A DNA stretch of 61,117 nt from a virus (IMGVR_UViG_3300042465_003982:1-61117), one strand, 5' to 3'; positions 34,725 to 43,767 are shown, counted from the stretch's first letter. The notes: generated from the letters alone by a model not told the origin. Made by a program: numbers and translations.

Positions 34725-35159
34725 ATGAATTTTGATGAATTAAAACAACAAGTACAAGAAGATCTCAAGATAGATTCCACAGAACTTGCCATTGAATCTG
34801 TAAACACTCCACAGATCCATAACAAGTATCTACTCTTCCTTAAGAAGCACAAGGAAGCCCTTGCGGAGGACGAGAGAACCCTTCGTGTGATGAAGAAGTA
34901 CAAATGGCTCTATTATACAGGAAAGCTCTCTAAAGAGGAGCTAGACCAATTTAAGTGGGAGCCATTTGACCTAAATATTCTGAAAACAGATGTTGATAAG
35001 TTTATTGACGCAGATGATGATGTTATCAAACTTGAGCGTCAGATCACAGAAAAAAAAGAATTAGTTAGTTACTTGGACGGAGTAGTAAAAATAGTCGCAA
35101 ATAGACAATGGAATATTCGTTCAGCGATTGAGTGGATCAAGTTTAGTCATGGCCAATGA
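34725..35159 (+). CDS. uvsY: Recombination mediator UvsY
   Basis: 144 aa (T4 137 aa). Helical throughout with IHNKYLLFLKKHKEAL, KKYKWLYYTGKLSKEEL and the C-terminal NRQWNIRSAIEWIKF, matching UvsY. It loads UvsX recombinase onto gp32-coated ssDNA. It overlaps uvsW by 11 bases. No ribosome site precedes it and its promoter predicts a leaderless message. Confidence 0.9.
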   Translation: MNFDELKQQVQEDLKIDSTELAIESVNTPQIHNKYLLFLKKHKEALAEDERTLRVMKKYKWLYYTGKLSKEELDQFKWEPFDLNILKTDVDKFIDADDDVIKLERQITEKKELVSYLDGVVKIVANRQWNIRSAIEWIKFSHGQ

Positions 35160-36621
35160 AGAAGTAAAAATAGAAAAAATAGATGGTACATTCATCAAAG
35201 TTCATTGCGAAAATTCAGTAGCAAAAGAGCTATCAGATTACTTCACATTCAAAGTTCCTAATTCGCAATATTCCCCAGCATTCAAGCGTAGAATATGGGA
35301 TGGTCAAATTCGCCTATTTAATTACTTCACTCGCAAGATCTATACTGGCCTGAGAAACAAAATTGTTCAGTTTTGTCTTGACAGACATTATGATTGCAAG
35401 TTTGAAAACTTTAAGGAAGAATTTTTTGAAGATTATAAGTCTTTTATTGATGCTCTACCTCTATACTCAGATTCTGGCCAAATCAAGCTCAGAGACTATC
35501 AGCAGAGGGCGGTGGAGATGGCTCTTGATCATAAGCGTAGCCTACTGATATCTCCAACTGGTAGCGGCAAGTCTCTTATCATCTACACGATACTAAGATA
35601 TCTTCTAAGCAAGAATAAGAAGATTCTTGTCCTTGTTCCTACCACAAGTCTAGTTCACCAGATGCGTTCAGACTTTATTGAATACTCTGGCAAAGACTGG
35701 AATGCAGATAAGAATATTCATATCATCTATGCTGGTAAAGACAAGGAAACGACAAAGCCCATAGCAATATCCACATGGCAAAGTGTTTATGATCTTCCAG
35801 AAAAATTCTTTGCCGAATATGATGCTGTTATTGGCGATGAATGTCATCTATTCAAGGCTAAGTCACTTGTTCGCCTAATGAATAAGCTCAGAAACTGTCA
35901 TGTTCGTATTGGCACTACAGGAACGCTTGATAACATCCAGGTACATAAACTAGTTCTTGAAGGTCTATTTGGTCCACCGATTCGTGTTACAAGCACAAAA
36001 GATCTAATCGATAATAAAGTGCTTTCTAATCTTGATATCAATTGCATTCAATTGAAGTACGCAAAAGAAGAATGCGATACGATGAAAAGAAAAACATATC
36101 AAGAAGAAATAGATTACATTATATCACATGAGAGAAGAAATAAAGTTGCAGAAAAACTTTGCGCTTCTCTCAAAGGAAATACTTTAGTTCTATTCTCGCA
36201 AGTTCAGAAGCACGGTCTTCCATTCTTCGAATCGATACAAAAAACTTGCACAGATAAGAAATGTTACTTTATTTCTGGAATGACTGATGCCGAAGACAGA
36301 GAAGAGATTCGTAAAATTGTGGATAAGTCAGAAAATTCTATTCTTGTTGCTTCTTATGGAACTTGCAGCACTGGCATAAATATCAAGAATATTCACAACA
36401 TTATATTTCTTCATCCGTCAAAATCAGTTGTGCGTGTTCTTCAGTCTATCGGTCGTGGTTTAAGAATGTCAGAAACAAAAGATCGTGTAATGGTCTTTGA
36501 TTTGGTTGATGATTTGAGGCATAAGAAATATAAAAATCATGCATTCAATCATTTTCTTGAACGAATAAAAATTTACGAAAGCGAATCTTTTTCTTTTAAT
36601 TTGGTCCCCATAGATCTTTGA
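35149..36621 (+). CDS. uvsW: DNA/RNA helicase UvsW
   Basis: 490 aa from the ATG at 35149. The in-frame TTG at 35128 is rejected. Superfamily 2 motifs are visible: Walker A SPTGSGKS (about residues 135-142), DECH (about 230-233), GTTGTLDN, and QSIGRGLRMS near the end. In T4, UvsW unwinds R-loops and branched DNA, ending origin-driven replication and promoting recombination-driven replication. Confidence 0.95.
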   Translation: MANEEVKIEKIDGTFIKVHCENSVAKELSDYFTFKVPNSQYSPAFKRRIWDGQIRLFNYFTRKIYTGLRNKIVQFCLDRHYDCKFENFKEEFFEDYKSFIDALPLYSDSGQIKLRDYQQRAVEMALDHKRSLLISPTGSGKSLIIYTILRYLLSKNKKILVLVPTTSLVHQMRSDFIEYSGKDWNADKNIHIIYAGKDKETTKPIAISTWQSVYDLPEKFFAEYDAVIGDECHLFKAKSLVRLMNKLRNCHVRIGTTGTLDNIQVHKLVLEGLFGPPIRVTSTKDLIDNKVLSNLDINCIQLKYAKEECDTMKRKTYQEEIDYIISHERRNKVAEKLCASLKGNTLVLFSQVQKHGLPFFESIQKTCTDKKCYFISGMTDAEDREEIRKIVDKSENSILVASYGTCSTGINIKNIHNIIFLHPSKSVVRVLQSIGRGLRMSETKDRVMVFDLVDDLRHKKYKNHAFNHFLERIKIYESESFSFNLVPIDL

Positions 36622-36624
36622 GGA

Positions 36625-36632
36625 GATAAATA
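36625..36632 (+). promoter_or_regulatory. Late promoter octamer GATAAATA
   Basis: It ends five bases before the ATG at 36638 (GATAAATAGTCATATGG), again start-codon-overlapping. A GGAG-like site at 36622-36625 is 12 bases from the ATG and would be upstream of the predicted start. Confidence 0.55.
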
Positions 36633-36637
36633 GTCAT

Positions 36638-37357
36638 ATGGAAACTACTTGCAGATTGTTTAAGCTGAGAAGTGGTGAAGAAGTTCTCGGATTATTATCT
36701 GGGGAGAATGATTCTACTATTAGCATCTTAAGACCAATGGTTATTAAGACGCATATATCTCCAGACTCATTTGGAGTAACTAGAGAGATAACACTTTTAA
36801 GAAATTGGCTTGAGTTTACAGATCAAACACATATTGATCTTCCAAGAGATCATATCGCTTCTGTGTTAATGCCATCTGAAAGTACAGTTATTTTATATCA
36901 AAAGTCTTTAAAGACTGAAGAAAACTACAAAGAATCTATTAAGAAAGCAGAAGAAAAAACAAAAGAGATAATGGAAAATCCAGAAGGATTGCAGGATATG
37001 CTGAATTCATTATTTGATGATATAATTGAAGGTGATATTCAAACAGCAGAACCAAAAAATCCTTTAGCAAAGCCACCATCAATGCCATTTCCTTTTATGA
37101 ATACAAATACAAATGTAGGAATGTTCTTTTCGATTCCTCCAGATGTATTTCAGGACATGATCGAAAATGGTCTTTTAGATTTTGATATGTTTGGTTCTTT
37201 ACGAGATGATGAGGAAGAAGATCTTTTGATTCCAGAAATGGAATTCCTCACAGATAAAGAAAAAGAAAAGATGAAGAGAAAGGGAATTAATTTAGAAGAC
37301 TTCCCTGATGACCCTCGTAAGTATATCGATGATATATCTGATGATACTAAAGAGTAA
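36638..37357 (+). CDS. LSm/Hfq-like N-terminal domain protein
   Basis: 239 aa. The N-terminus (CRLFKLRSGEEVLGLLSGEN then ISILRPMVIKT) matches the Sm-like fold found in small proteins of T4-like marine phages, where 'L.sGe.v.g.v......i..P..i' is characteristic; such proteins are thought to bind RNA. The rest (NPLAKPPSMPFPFMN, an acidic end) is unique and probably flexible. It sits between uvsW and gp55 and has a late octamer. An RNA-related role is inference. Confidence 0.5.
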   Translation: METTCRLFKLRSGEEVLGLLSGENDSTISILRPMVIKTHISPDSFGVTREITLLRNWLEFTDQTHIDLPRDHIASVLMPSESTVILYQKSLKTEENYKESIKKAEEKTKEIMENPEGLQDMLNSLFDDIIEGDIQTAEPKNPLAKPPSMPFPFMNTNTNVGMFFSIPPDVFQDMIENGLLDFDMFGSLRDDEEEDLLIPEMEFLTDKEKEKMKRKGINLEDFPDDPRKYIDDISDDTKE

Positions 37358-37383
37358 CTAATTAGTTATAAATTCCCTTGTTG

Positions 37384-37410
37384 ATCGCCTACACAGCGAA
37401 GTGTATCGAT
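37384..37410 (+). terminator. Hairpin in the uvsW/gp55 gap, possible terminator
   Basis: ATCG and TACAC (37384-37394) pair with GTGTA and CGAT (37401-37410) over an AGCGAA loop with a small internal bulge. It lacks a clear T run, so it may be a weak terminator or an operator of gp55 rather than a strong terminator. The 105-base gap 37358-37462 holds only this hairpin and the gp55 promoter. Confidence 0.35.
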
Positions 37411-37428
37411 AAACCACAATTTTGTCAA

Positions 37429-37456
37429 TTGATTTTTTCTGGAATTATGATATTAT
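37429..37456 (+). promoter_or_regulatory. Sigma70-like promoter for gp55
   Basis: TTGATT (37429-37434), 16-base spacer, TATTAT (37451-37456). The ATG at 37463 follows after six bases, as at uvsY and dut, so translation would begin at about +1. Confidence 0.6.
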
Positions 37457-37462
37457 TTGGCA

Positions 37463-38062
37463 ATGAGAAAAAAGAAAAAAATAGAAGAATCTGATGACAT
37501 AATAGAGCCAGATTTAATACCCATAATAGAGGAAGAGGAAGAAACATCCCACTATGTTGATAATAAAGAATTTTTGGCTGAGATGATAAAATGGAAAAAG
37601 CGATATAATGCAGCCGAAGAATCTGGAAGAAAAAAACCTCCTATTTCAAATTACATAGCAGAAGCTTTTTTAAAAATAGCAGAGCATCTTTCGTATAGAC
37701 CAAATTTCATGAACTATCCCTACAGGGAAGAGATGGTTGGTGATGGGGTAGAAAATTGCTTGATGTATGCTCATAATTTTGATCCAAACAAATCAAAAAA
37801 TCCCTTTTCTTATTTTACCCAAATCATATATTTTGCATTTTTAAGACGCATAGAAAAAGAAAAGAAGCAGTCTTATATCAAGTATAAGATAATGGAAGAT
37901 AATGCCGATGAAAAATTTCATCGATGGTTTAAAGAAAATTATTTTGCAAAAGATAGTTCAGCTAGCTTCAGAGAAATTTTTAGTCTTTCAGAAAATGATG
38001 TAAATAAATTTGAAGACACAAAAGTTAAAAAGAAGAAAAAGAAAATAAAAAATCGCAAATGA
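37463..38062 (+). CDS. gp55: Late sigma factor gp55
   Basis: 199 aa (T4 185 aa) from the ATG at 37463; the in-frame TTG at 37457 lies within the promoter spacer. Hallmark blocks are KKPPISNYIAEAFLKIAEHL, YRPNFMNYPYREEMVGDGVE and FDPNKSKNPFSYFTQIIYFA, the region-2-like core that recognises the late octamer. It directs host RNA polymerase to late promoters with gp33 and gp45. The acidic linker and Lys-rich C-terminus are typical. Confidence 0.93.
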   Translation: MRKKKKIEESDDIIEPDLIPIIEEEEETSHYVDNKEFLAEMIKWKKRYNAAEESGRKKPPISNYIAEAFLKIAEHLSYRPNFMNYPYREEMVGDGVENCLMYAHNFDPNKSKNPFSYFTQIIYFAFLRRIEKEKKQSYIKYKIMEDNADEKFHRWFKENYFAKDSSASFREIFSLSENDVNKFEDTKVKKKKKKIKNRK

Positions 38063-39111
38063 AAATTGCAATAATTAACGATACTCATTTTGGCGCAAAG
38101 AATGATTCTCCAGTTCTTTTAGAACATTTTATTCAGTTCTTTGAAAAACAGTTTTTTCCATATTGTGTAAAACATAATATTGAGCATGTGATCCATCTTG
38201 GAGATTTCTTTGATCGTCGTAAGTATGTTAATTTTAATACTCTGAATCAAGTCCGTACTCGCGTTATTGAACCTATGGAAAAAATGGGCATGTCGATGCA
38301 AATAATTATCGGCAACCACGATACCTATTTTAGGAATACAAATAAAACTAATTCTCCACAAGAACTTCTTGAAAAGTATTTTCATATTGAAGTGGTGAAT
38401 GAACCAAAGGAACTTATATACCCAGATGTTTCTATTGGTGCTGTTCCCTGGATGTGTGAAGATAATATGGATGCCTGTGTTGAGTTTATAAAAAACACAA
38501 AGGCCCATATTCTATTAGGCCACTTTGAGATTGTTGGATTTGAAGTTCTTCGTGGGGTATATCACGATACTGGACTTCAGAGAGAAATGTTCGATAAGTT
38601 TGAAACTGTTATGTCTGGGCATTTCCATCTAAAATCAAGACATAAGAATATCGAATATCTTGGTACTCAGTATCAAATGGGATTTACAGATGTCAATGAA
38701 CGAAAAGGATTTCATGTCTTTGATACTAAGACTAGAGATCTAGAATTTATCCAGAACACAGAAGAGCTGTTTCATAGAATCGTTTATGACGATTCTCTAT
38801 CTGATGAACTTGAGAAGCTTGACTTTCCTAGTTTCAAGGATAAGTATGTACGGCTGATTGTCCAGAGAAGAAACAAGCCAGTCTTTTACGAAAAGTTCAT
38901 GACAAAACTGAATGAAGCCAAACCATATGATGTAACTGTAGTGGATGAAGAAATTGAAATAAATTATTCGTCTATTGATATTGATATGAATATGGATACA
39001 ATAACGATGATCTGTAAAGAGATAGACGAACTATCTGAGATTACTAACAAAGACGATATCAAGAGCATCATTAAAGATCTTTATCAAGAATCCCTTACTA
39101 TAGATGATTAA
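38059..39111 (+). CDS. gp47: Recombination nuclease subunit gp47 (Mre11-like)
   Basis: 350 aa (T4 339 aa). Metallophosphoesterase motifs in order: INDTHFGAKN (DxH), HLGDFFDRR (GDxxDR), IIGNHDTY (GNHD), LLGHFEIVGF and SGHFHLKSRH (GHxH). With gp46 it forms the Rad50-Mre11-like complex that resects ends for recombination-dependent replication. It overlaps gp55 and gp46. Confidence 0.95.
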   Translation: MKIAIINDTHFGAKNDSPVLLEHFIQFFEKQFFPYCVKHNIEHVIHLGDFFDRRKYVNFNTLNQVRTRVIEPMEKMGMSMQIIIGNHDTYFRNTNKTNSPQELLEKYFHIEVVNEPKELIYPDVSIGAVPWMCEDNMDACVEFIKNTKAHILLGHFEIVGFEVLRGVYHDTGLQREMFDKFETVMSGHFHLKSRHKNIEYLGTQYQMGFTDVNERKGFHVFDTKTRDLEFIQNTEELFHRIVYDDSLSDELEKLDFPSFKDKYVRLIVQRRNKPVFYEKFMTKLNEAKPYDVTVVDEEIEINYSSIDIDMNMDTITMICKEIDELSEITNKDDIKSIIKDLYQESLTIDD

Positions 39112-40819
39112 CTTTAAAAAGATTAGATTCAAGAACTTCGGCTCATTTGGAAACACCTTTTCTGAGATTGATTTCCAGAAAAGTCAAACAACTCTTGTCA
39201 GCGGATCAAACGGAAACGGTAAGTCGTTTGCGTTTCTTGATGCAATTACATTTGCCCTCTTTGGCAATCCTTTTAGAAACATCAATATACCGCAACTTGT
39301 AAATAGCGTAAATAAAGGTAAGTGCCTAGTCGAACTAGAGTTTGAGATCAACAAGACTGAGTATATGATCCGACGCGGCCTTGCCCCAAAGATCTTTGAG
39401 ATCTATAAGAATGGGGAGATGATAGAGCAAGCAGCCAAGACTAAAGATTACCAAGATATGCTTGAGAATCAGATCCTCAAGATGAATAGAAAGACTTTCA
39501 TGCAAGTCATTATTCTTGGTAAGTCTTCGTTCGTTCCTTTCATGGAATTACCCCCGGCTGATCGCCGCCAGGTCATCGAAACAATCCTAGATATTGATGT
39601 CTTCTCGTCAATGAACTTGATATTAAAAGGTAAGCTTTCACAGATAAGGGAGAGTATTAAGATTAATAAGCTTGACCAAAGAGTTATAGACGAAAAGATA
39701 AAACTTTATGAAACTAATCTCAAAAATTTACAATCCAACATGGAGAAGAGCCTTGAAATGTTGGAAAATAAAATTAAAGAGGCGACTGAAGAGATTGATG
39801 GATCTAAACGAAAAATTAAAATTTTAAACAAAGAAATCCTTCAGGAAGGTAAGAAGCTAGAACAATATAAGATTACAGACGAAGATTTGGCTCTTTTGAG
39901 AGAGAAGAAGGCCGATCTTACTGTTAATATCAATACCATAAATGAAGAACTGGAATTCTTTAATAATAATGAGACTTGCCCAACTTGTAAGCAAGCCATT
40001 GAAGAATCCCATAAATGTTCTATTGTTTCGGCTAAGAAGAATAAACTAGCCAAACTAGGAACCAATGCAGAAGAGATTATTAATTCAATAGCTTGGCATA
40101 ACGATATTTTAACTAAGAGCAAAGAAGTCCAAGAACGAATTAAAGAGCTTGTTAGAGAGGTCAAGTCACTTGAACGAGAAGTGGCTAGTCTAGAAAAGGT
40201 AAAGGCAGGATATGAGGCTGATAAGTGTTCTGTAAACGAAGATCAGATAGCTTCTACAAAAGAACAGTTAGAATCTGTTAAAATTGAGAAGAAAGTAAAA
40301 GAAACTGCTTTGATCTCTCTTGAAAAGCAACAAAATGATCACGAACTTGTAGTGGATCTCTTGAAAGATAGTGGAATCAAGGGAAAGATTATAAATCACT
40401 ATCTTCCGATTATAAATAAGTTAGTGAATAAGAATCTCAGTAACATGGGATTCTTCGTGAAGTTCAATCTTGACGGTGAATTTAATGAAAAGATTGAAAG
40501 TAGGCATCGTGACGAATTTTCATATTTGAGTTTCAGTGAAGGAGAAAAGATGAGAATCGACATTTCTCTGCTCCTAGCATGGCGAGAAGTTGCAAGAATG
40601 AAGAACAGTCTTCACTGCAACCTACTCATCCTTGACGAAGTATTTGATTCTTCGCTGGATTCTATCGGAACCGATGAACTTATGAAGTTGCTCAACGGCC
40701 TGAAGAAGGGTTGTAATGTCTTTGTAATCAGCCATAAGACAGATCAACTACACGACAAGTTCAAGAATACGGTTACTCTAGAAAAGAAAAACAATTTTAG
40801 CAAACTGGTACAAAACTAA
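39104..40819 (+). CDS. gp46: Recombination nuclease ATPase gp46 (Rad50-like)
   Basis: 571 aa (T4 560 aa). Walker A SGSNGNGKSFAF, coiled coils of about 120 residues on each side of the zinc hook CPTCKQ, the ABC signature LSFSEGEKMRID and Walker B LLILDEVFD, followed by VISHKTDQ. It is the SMC-type ATPase partner of gp47. Its stop overlaps the next start. Confidence 0.95.
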   Translation: MINFKKIRFKNFGSFGNTFSEIDFQKSQTTLVSGSNGNGKSFAFLDAITFALFGNPFRNINIPQLVNSVNKGKCLVELEFEINKTEYMIRRGLAPKIFEIYKNGEMIEQAAKTKDYQDMLENQILKMNRKTFMQVIILGKSSFVPFMELPPADRRQVIETILDIDVFSSMNLILKGKLSQIRESIKINKLDQRVIDEKIKLYETNLKNLQSNMEKSLEMLENKIKEATEEIDGSKRKIKILNKEILQEGKKLEQYKITDEDLALLREKKADLTVNINTINEELEFFNNNETCPTCKQAIEESHKCSIVSAKKNKLAKLGTNAEEIINSIAWHNDILTKSKEVQERIKELVREVKSLEREVASLEKVKAGYEADKCSVNEDQIASTKEQLESVKIEKKVKETALISLEKQQNDHELVVDLLKDSGIKGKIINHYLPIINKLVNKNLSNMGFFVKFNLDGEFNEKIESRHRDEFSYLSFSEGEKMRIDISLLLAWREVARMKNSLHCNLLILDEVFDSSLDSIGTDELMKLLNGLKKGCNVFVISHKTDQLHDKFKNTVTLEKKNNFSKLVQN

Positions 40820-41124
40820 TGGATCTCAATTTTAAAGGAAAATTTAAGATTGCTAATCCAGACGGTACACTCAAGGTATACGAGTACGGGAGCATTGTAG
40901 AAAAAGAGGGCAAGTATTATGTTGCATCTTTTGAAACAAGTGGATTTTCTCCCGAACACGGCGAAACAAGGGGCTGGAGGCTTCTCAACTCCGCAGGAGT
41001 GCATGTTGGAGCTTCCGCCCCCTACGAGCCAGTTGTTGGTCAGAGATGGTTTAATACAACCGTTGGTATGTTGTATGAATATGTCTATGACAACAACTCG
41101 TATTCTTGGGTAGGTATCTTATGA
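40819..41124 (+). CDS. Small protein with carbohydrate-binding-like and fibre-type motifs
   Basis: 101 aa. The N-terminal part (FKGKFKIANPDGTLKVYEYG, YYVASFETSGFSPEHG, RGWRLLN) has the look of small carbohydrate-binding modules of the 'W..g..Y..Gd.V...g..Y.a' type. The C-terminal part (APYEPVVGQRWFNTTVGMLY) is a motif often found in phage fibres and adhesins. Its place between gp46 and gp45 is where T4 carries 45.1 and 45.2. Overlaps the previous gene by TAATG and the next by ATGA. Function unknown. Confidence 0.6.
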   Translation: MDLNFKGKFKIANPDGTLKVYEYGSIVEKEGKYYVASFETSGFSPEHGETRGWRLLNSAGVHVGASAPYEPVVGQRWFNTTVGMLYEYVYDNNSYSWVGIL

Positions 41125-41282
41125 AAAAACATCCACTTTGGAAAATCATTCGGGCCAGAAAACTTGCAAGATTCTTTAGAAAGAAAAAACTTCGTGATTT
41201 GCGTCACGCCACGAAGAAATTGATGCATGATTTGCGTGACGGGAGCCTTGACTTTTACGACTATTTGCAGGACAATACCTGA
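41121..41282 (+). CDS. Small basic protein, 53 aa
   Basis: Starts at ATGA overlapping the previous stop and ends 21 bases before gp45. The product MKKHPLWKIIRARKLARFF... is strongly basic (KKK, RHATKK) with one amphipathic helix and an acidic end (DFYDYLQD). The overlap and codon use support translation. It may bind nucleic acid or membrane; no family is recognised. Confidence 0.5.
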   Translation: MKKHPLWKIIRARKLARFFRKKKLRDLRHATKKLMHDLRDGSLDFYDYLQDNT

Positions 41283-41303
41283 TCGAAAGGTGAATTTTAT
41301 ATT

Positions 41304-42014
41304 ATGAAAACTACATCCAAACTAACTCTCAGCAAGCCCACTCTTCAGATCCTGAAGAACTTCTCAACGATCAATAGCAATCTGTTGATCCGTCCCGGAA
41401 ACAAGCTTGCTACAATGTCTTCTTATAAGAATATTGTGGCTGAAGCCACGGTAGAGGAGACATTTGATCAGGAATTCGGTATCTGGGATCTATCCCAGTT
41501 CCTAGGTATTCTATCGCTATTTGAAAACCCGGAACTGGAGTTCCACGATAAGTACCTTGAAATTTCGAACGATACCGGGTCTTCGGTCAAGTACTTCTAC
41601 TGTGAGCCAAAGCTGATTACCAGCAATCCGCCAAAGGCCCTTACGATGCCCTCCGTGGTCCTAGAGTTCAGCCTGTCGGACAAGAAGCTGAACGAGCTTC
41701 AGAAGGCTTCTGGAGTCCTTCAGGTCGCTGATATGTCAATCTATGCTGAGGACGGGGAAGTGTTTGCCAAGGTCTGTGATGTCAAGGACAGCACCACAAA
41801 TACCTACTCAATTAGCCTTGGGAGCACCGAAGACTGCCTTGATGCCGATTTTGATGATGATTTTGAGTTCCGTCTAAAGATGGAAAACCTCAAGATGATC
41901 CCAGGTTCTTACGATGTCCAAATTGGAAGCAAGGTCATCAGCAAGTTTACTTCAAAGAATCTAAATCTTACTTATTGGATCGCTCTGGAATCTAGCAGCA
42001 ATAGCGGGAGCTAA
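41304..42014 (+). CDS. gp45: Sliding clamp gp45
   Basis: 236 aa (T4 228 aa). Begins MKTTSKLTLSKPTLQILKNF and follows gp46 and precedes gp44 as in T4; FDQEFGIWDLSQFLGILSLF and the terminal NLTYWIALESSS match. The trimeric ring tethers DNA polymerase and, with gp33, activates late transcription. The composition is balanced, like gp44 and gp32. Confidence 0.92.
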   Translation: MKTTSKLTLSKPTLQILKNFSTINSNLLIRPGNKLATMSSYKNIVAEATVEETFDQEFGIWDLSQFLGILSLFENPELEFHDKYLEISNDTGSSVKYFYCEPKLITSNPPKALTMPSVVLEFSLSDKKLNELQKASGVLQVADMSIYAEDGEVFAKVCDVKDSTTNTYSISLGSTEDCLDADFDDDFEFRLKMENLKMIPGSYDVQIGSKVISKFTSKNLNLTYWIALESSSNSGS

Positions 42015-42016
42015 TC

Positions 42017-42967
42017 ATGACAACTGACCAGTACCTGTGGGTCGAGAAGTATCGACCCCAGACGCTATCCGATTGTGTTCTTCCAAAGGAACTAAAAGCC
42101 ACCTTTAGCGAAATGATTAAGGGTGGTGAATTGCAGAATATGATGTTTGTCGGTAAGCCTGGGTGCGGTAAGACTACCGTTGCCAAGGCTCTCTGCAACG
42201 ATCTAGGCTGCGATTATATTCTTATCAACTGCTCAGAAGATGGGAATATCGATACTCTACGAACAAAGATTCGTGGCTTTGCTAGCACTGTATCTTTGAC
42301 CAATGCCAAGAAGGTAGTGATTCTGGACGAGTTCGATTACTCCAATGCCCAGAGCATTCAGCCTGCTTTGCGCGGGGCCATTGAGGAATTTGCAGCCAAC
42401 TGCCGATTCATCATGACCTGTAACTGGAAGTATCGAATCATTGAACCTCTTCACTCTCGCTGCACAGAGATCAACTTCAATATTCAAACAGGAGAAAACT
42501 CCACGCTCGGTCTTGAAATGTACAAGCGAGCTTGCAAAATTCTAACTGCTGAAAATATTGAATACAATGACGGCGCAGTTAGACAACTTGTAATCAAGCA
42601 TTTCCCAGACTTCAGGCGAATCATCAATGAACTTCAGCGATACTCTGTATCGGGAAAGATCGACATCGGAATTCTTTCTGAAGTCAAGGATGTTGATGTT
42701 GCCAAGCTAATTGGTTTCATGGCACAAAAGAACTTCAAGTCTGTTCGTGAATGGATTGTGAAGAACCTGGATAATAGCACGGATATCTTCCGTAAGATCT
42801 ATGATAATCTACAGGAAATGCTAGTTCCAAGCAGCATTCCGCAAGCAATTACCATCATTGCTGAGTATCAATACAAGTCTGCTTTCGTAGCTGATCAGGA
42901 GATCAATCTCACAGCCATGATGGTAGAGATTATGATGAACTGCGAGTTTAAGGGCATCAGCAAATGA
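42017..42967 (+). CDS. gp44: Clamp loader large subunit gp44
   Basis: 316 aa (T4 319 aa). AAA+ features: Walker A GKPGCGKT (46-53), Walker B VVILDEFD (about 100-106), and an SRC-type arginine-finger segment HSRCTEINF. It opens the clamp with gp62. It begins two bases after the gp45 stop and overlaps gp62 by four bases. Confidence 0.95.
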   Translation: MTTDQYLWVEKYRPQTLSDCVLPKELKATFSEMIKGGELQNMMFVGKPGCGKTTVAKALCNDLGCDYILINCSEDGNIDTLRTKIRGFASTVSLTNAKKVVILDEFDYSNAQSIQPALRGAIEEFAANCRFIMTCNWKYRIIEPLHSRCTEINFNIQTGENSTLGLEMYKRACKILTAENIEYNDGAVRQLVIKHFPDFRRIINELQRYSVSGKIDIGILSEVKDVDVAKLIGFMAQKNFKSVREWIVKNLDNSTDIFRKIYDNLQEMLVPSSIPQAITIIAEYQYKSAFVADQEINLTAMMVEIMMNCEFKGISK

Positions 42968-43332
42968 ATCTAGGAAAGGTTCTAGAATCCATCAACTATA
43001 CTAAGGAAGATATTCTCGACCAAGATGGTCGGGATTATGTTCCTTTTATAGTTAATAAGTCTCTCTCTTATTTTATGGATACCGTGGCCTATGCCAACGA
43101 AATGAACAAGTACCCATTCCTAGACAAGAGAATGCAGTACGATTACTACAGATTGGCTGTCCGTAAGCGAAAGCGGTTCAGCGGATGGGCCAAGAAGGAT
43201 AAGAGCGATGTAATTCAGGCTATTATCAAGTATTACGATGTCTCCTATCGTAAAGCATGTGAATATGAGGTTCTTTTGACCCAAGAACAAAAGGATGCTA
43301 TCGTAAAGCATGTAGAAACATTTAAAATTTAA
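42964..43332 (+). CDS. gp62: Clamp loader small subunit gp62
   Basis: 122 aa, shorter than T4 gp62 (187 aa) but like the cyanophage versions. It has VNKSLSYFMDTVAYANEMN and MQYDYYRLAVRKRKRFSGW, characteristic of the family, and lies directly after gp44. It completes the gp44/62 clamp loader. Confidence 0.85.
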   Translation: MNLGKVLESINYTKEDILDQDGRDYVPFIVNKSLSYFMDTVAYANEMNKYPFLDKRMQYDYYRLAVRKRKRFSGWAKKDKSDVIQAIIKYYDVSYRKACEYEVLLTQEQKDAIVKHVETFKI

Positions 43333-43338
43333 TAAATA
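43331..43338 (+). promoter_or_regulatory. Late promoter octamer AATAAATA before regA
   Basis: The predicted start near 43344 gives a 13-base leader containing GGAG (43348-43351) before the ATG at 43357. In T4 regA is also made early from read-through. Here the same transcript could continue into the glycan operon. Confidence 0.5.
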
Positions 43339-43356
43339 TCCTTGTATGGAGATATT

Positions 43357-43767
43357 ATGAGCGAAGTTGACGAGGATATTTTTCAAGGTTTAGGTGTAGA
43401 AGTAAAGCTAAAGTCTGAACAGGACTTTTTGAAGGTTAAAGAAACACTAACTCGATTAGGAGTTTCTTCCAAGCAAGAAAAGAAGCTTTATCAATCATGT
43501 CATATTCTGCACAAGAGAGGAAGATACGCAATCATGCACTTCAAGGAGATGTTTGTTCTTGATGGCTTGAAGAGCGATATGGATGAGAATGATCTTGGCA
43601 GAAGAAATGTAATAGTGAAACTTCTTACCGAATGGGGACTTATTCATCCCACAAATCCAGATAAATACAAAGAACCACAGTTGGGGATCAATCAGATCAA
43701 GATTCTTCCCCATTCGGAAAAGAAGGATTGGACTTTAATTCAAAAATATCATATCGGTAAAAAATAA
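43357..43767 (+). CDS. regA: Translational repressor RegA
   Basis: 136 aa from the ATG at 43357; the in-frame TTG at 43342 lies in the leader. FLKVKETLTRLGVSSKQEKKLYQSCHILHKRG and HFKEMFVLDGL are near-identical in pattern to T4 RegA (122 aa). It binds ribosome sites of early mRNAs, including those of the 44/62/45 set. An extra N-terminal segment (SEVDEDIFQGLGVEV) is present. The next gene starts at the stop (TAATG). Confidence 0.95.
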   Translation: MSEVDEDIFQGLGVEVKLKSEQDFLKVKETLTRLGVSSKQEKKLYQSCHILHKRGRYAIMHFKEMFVLDGLKSDMDENDLGRRNVIVKLLTEWGLIHPTNPDKYKEPQLGINQIKILPHSEKKDWTLIQKYHIGKK

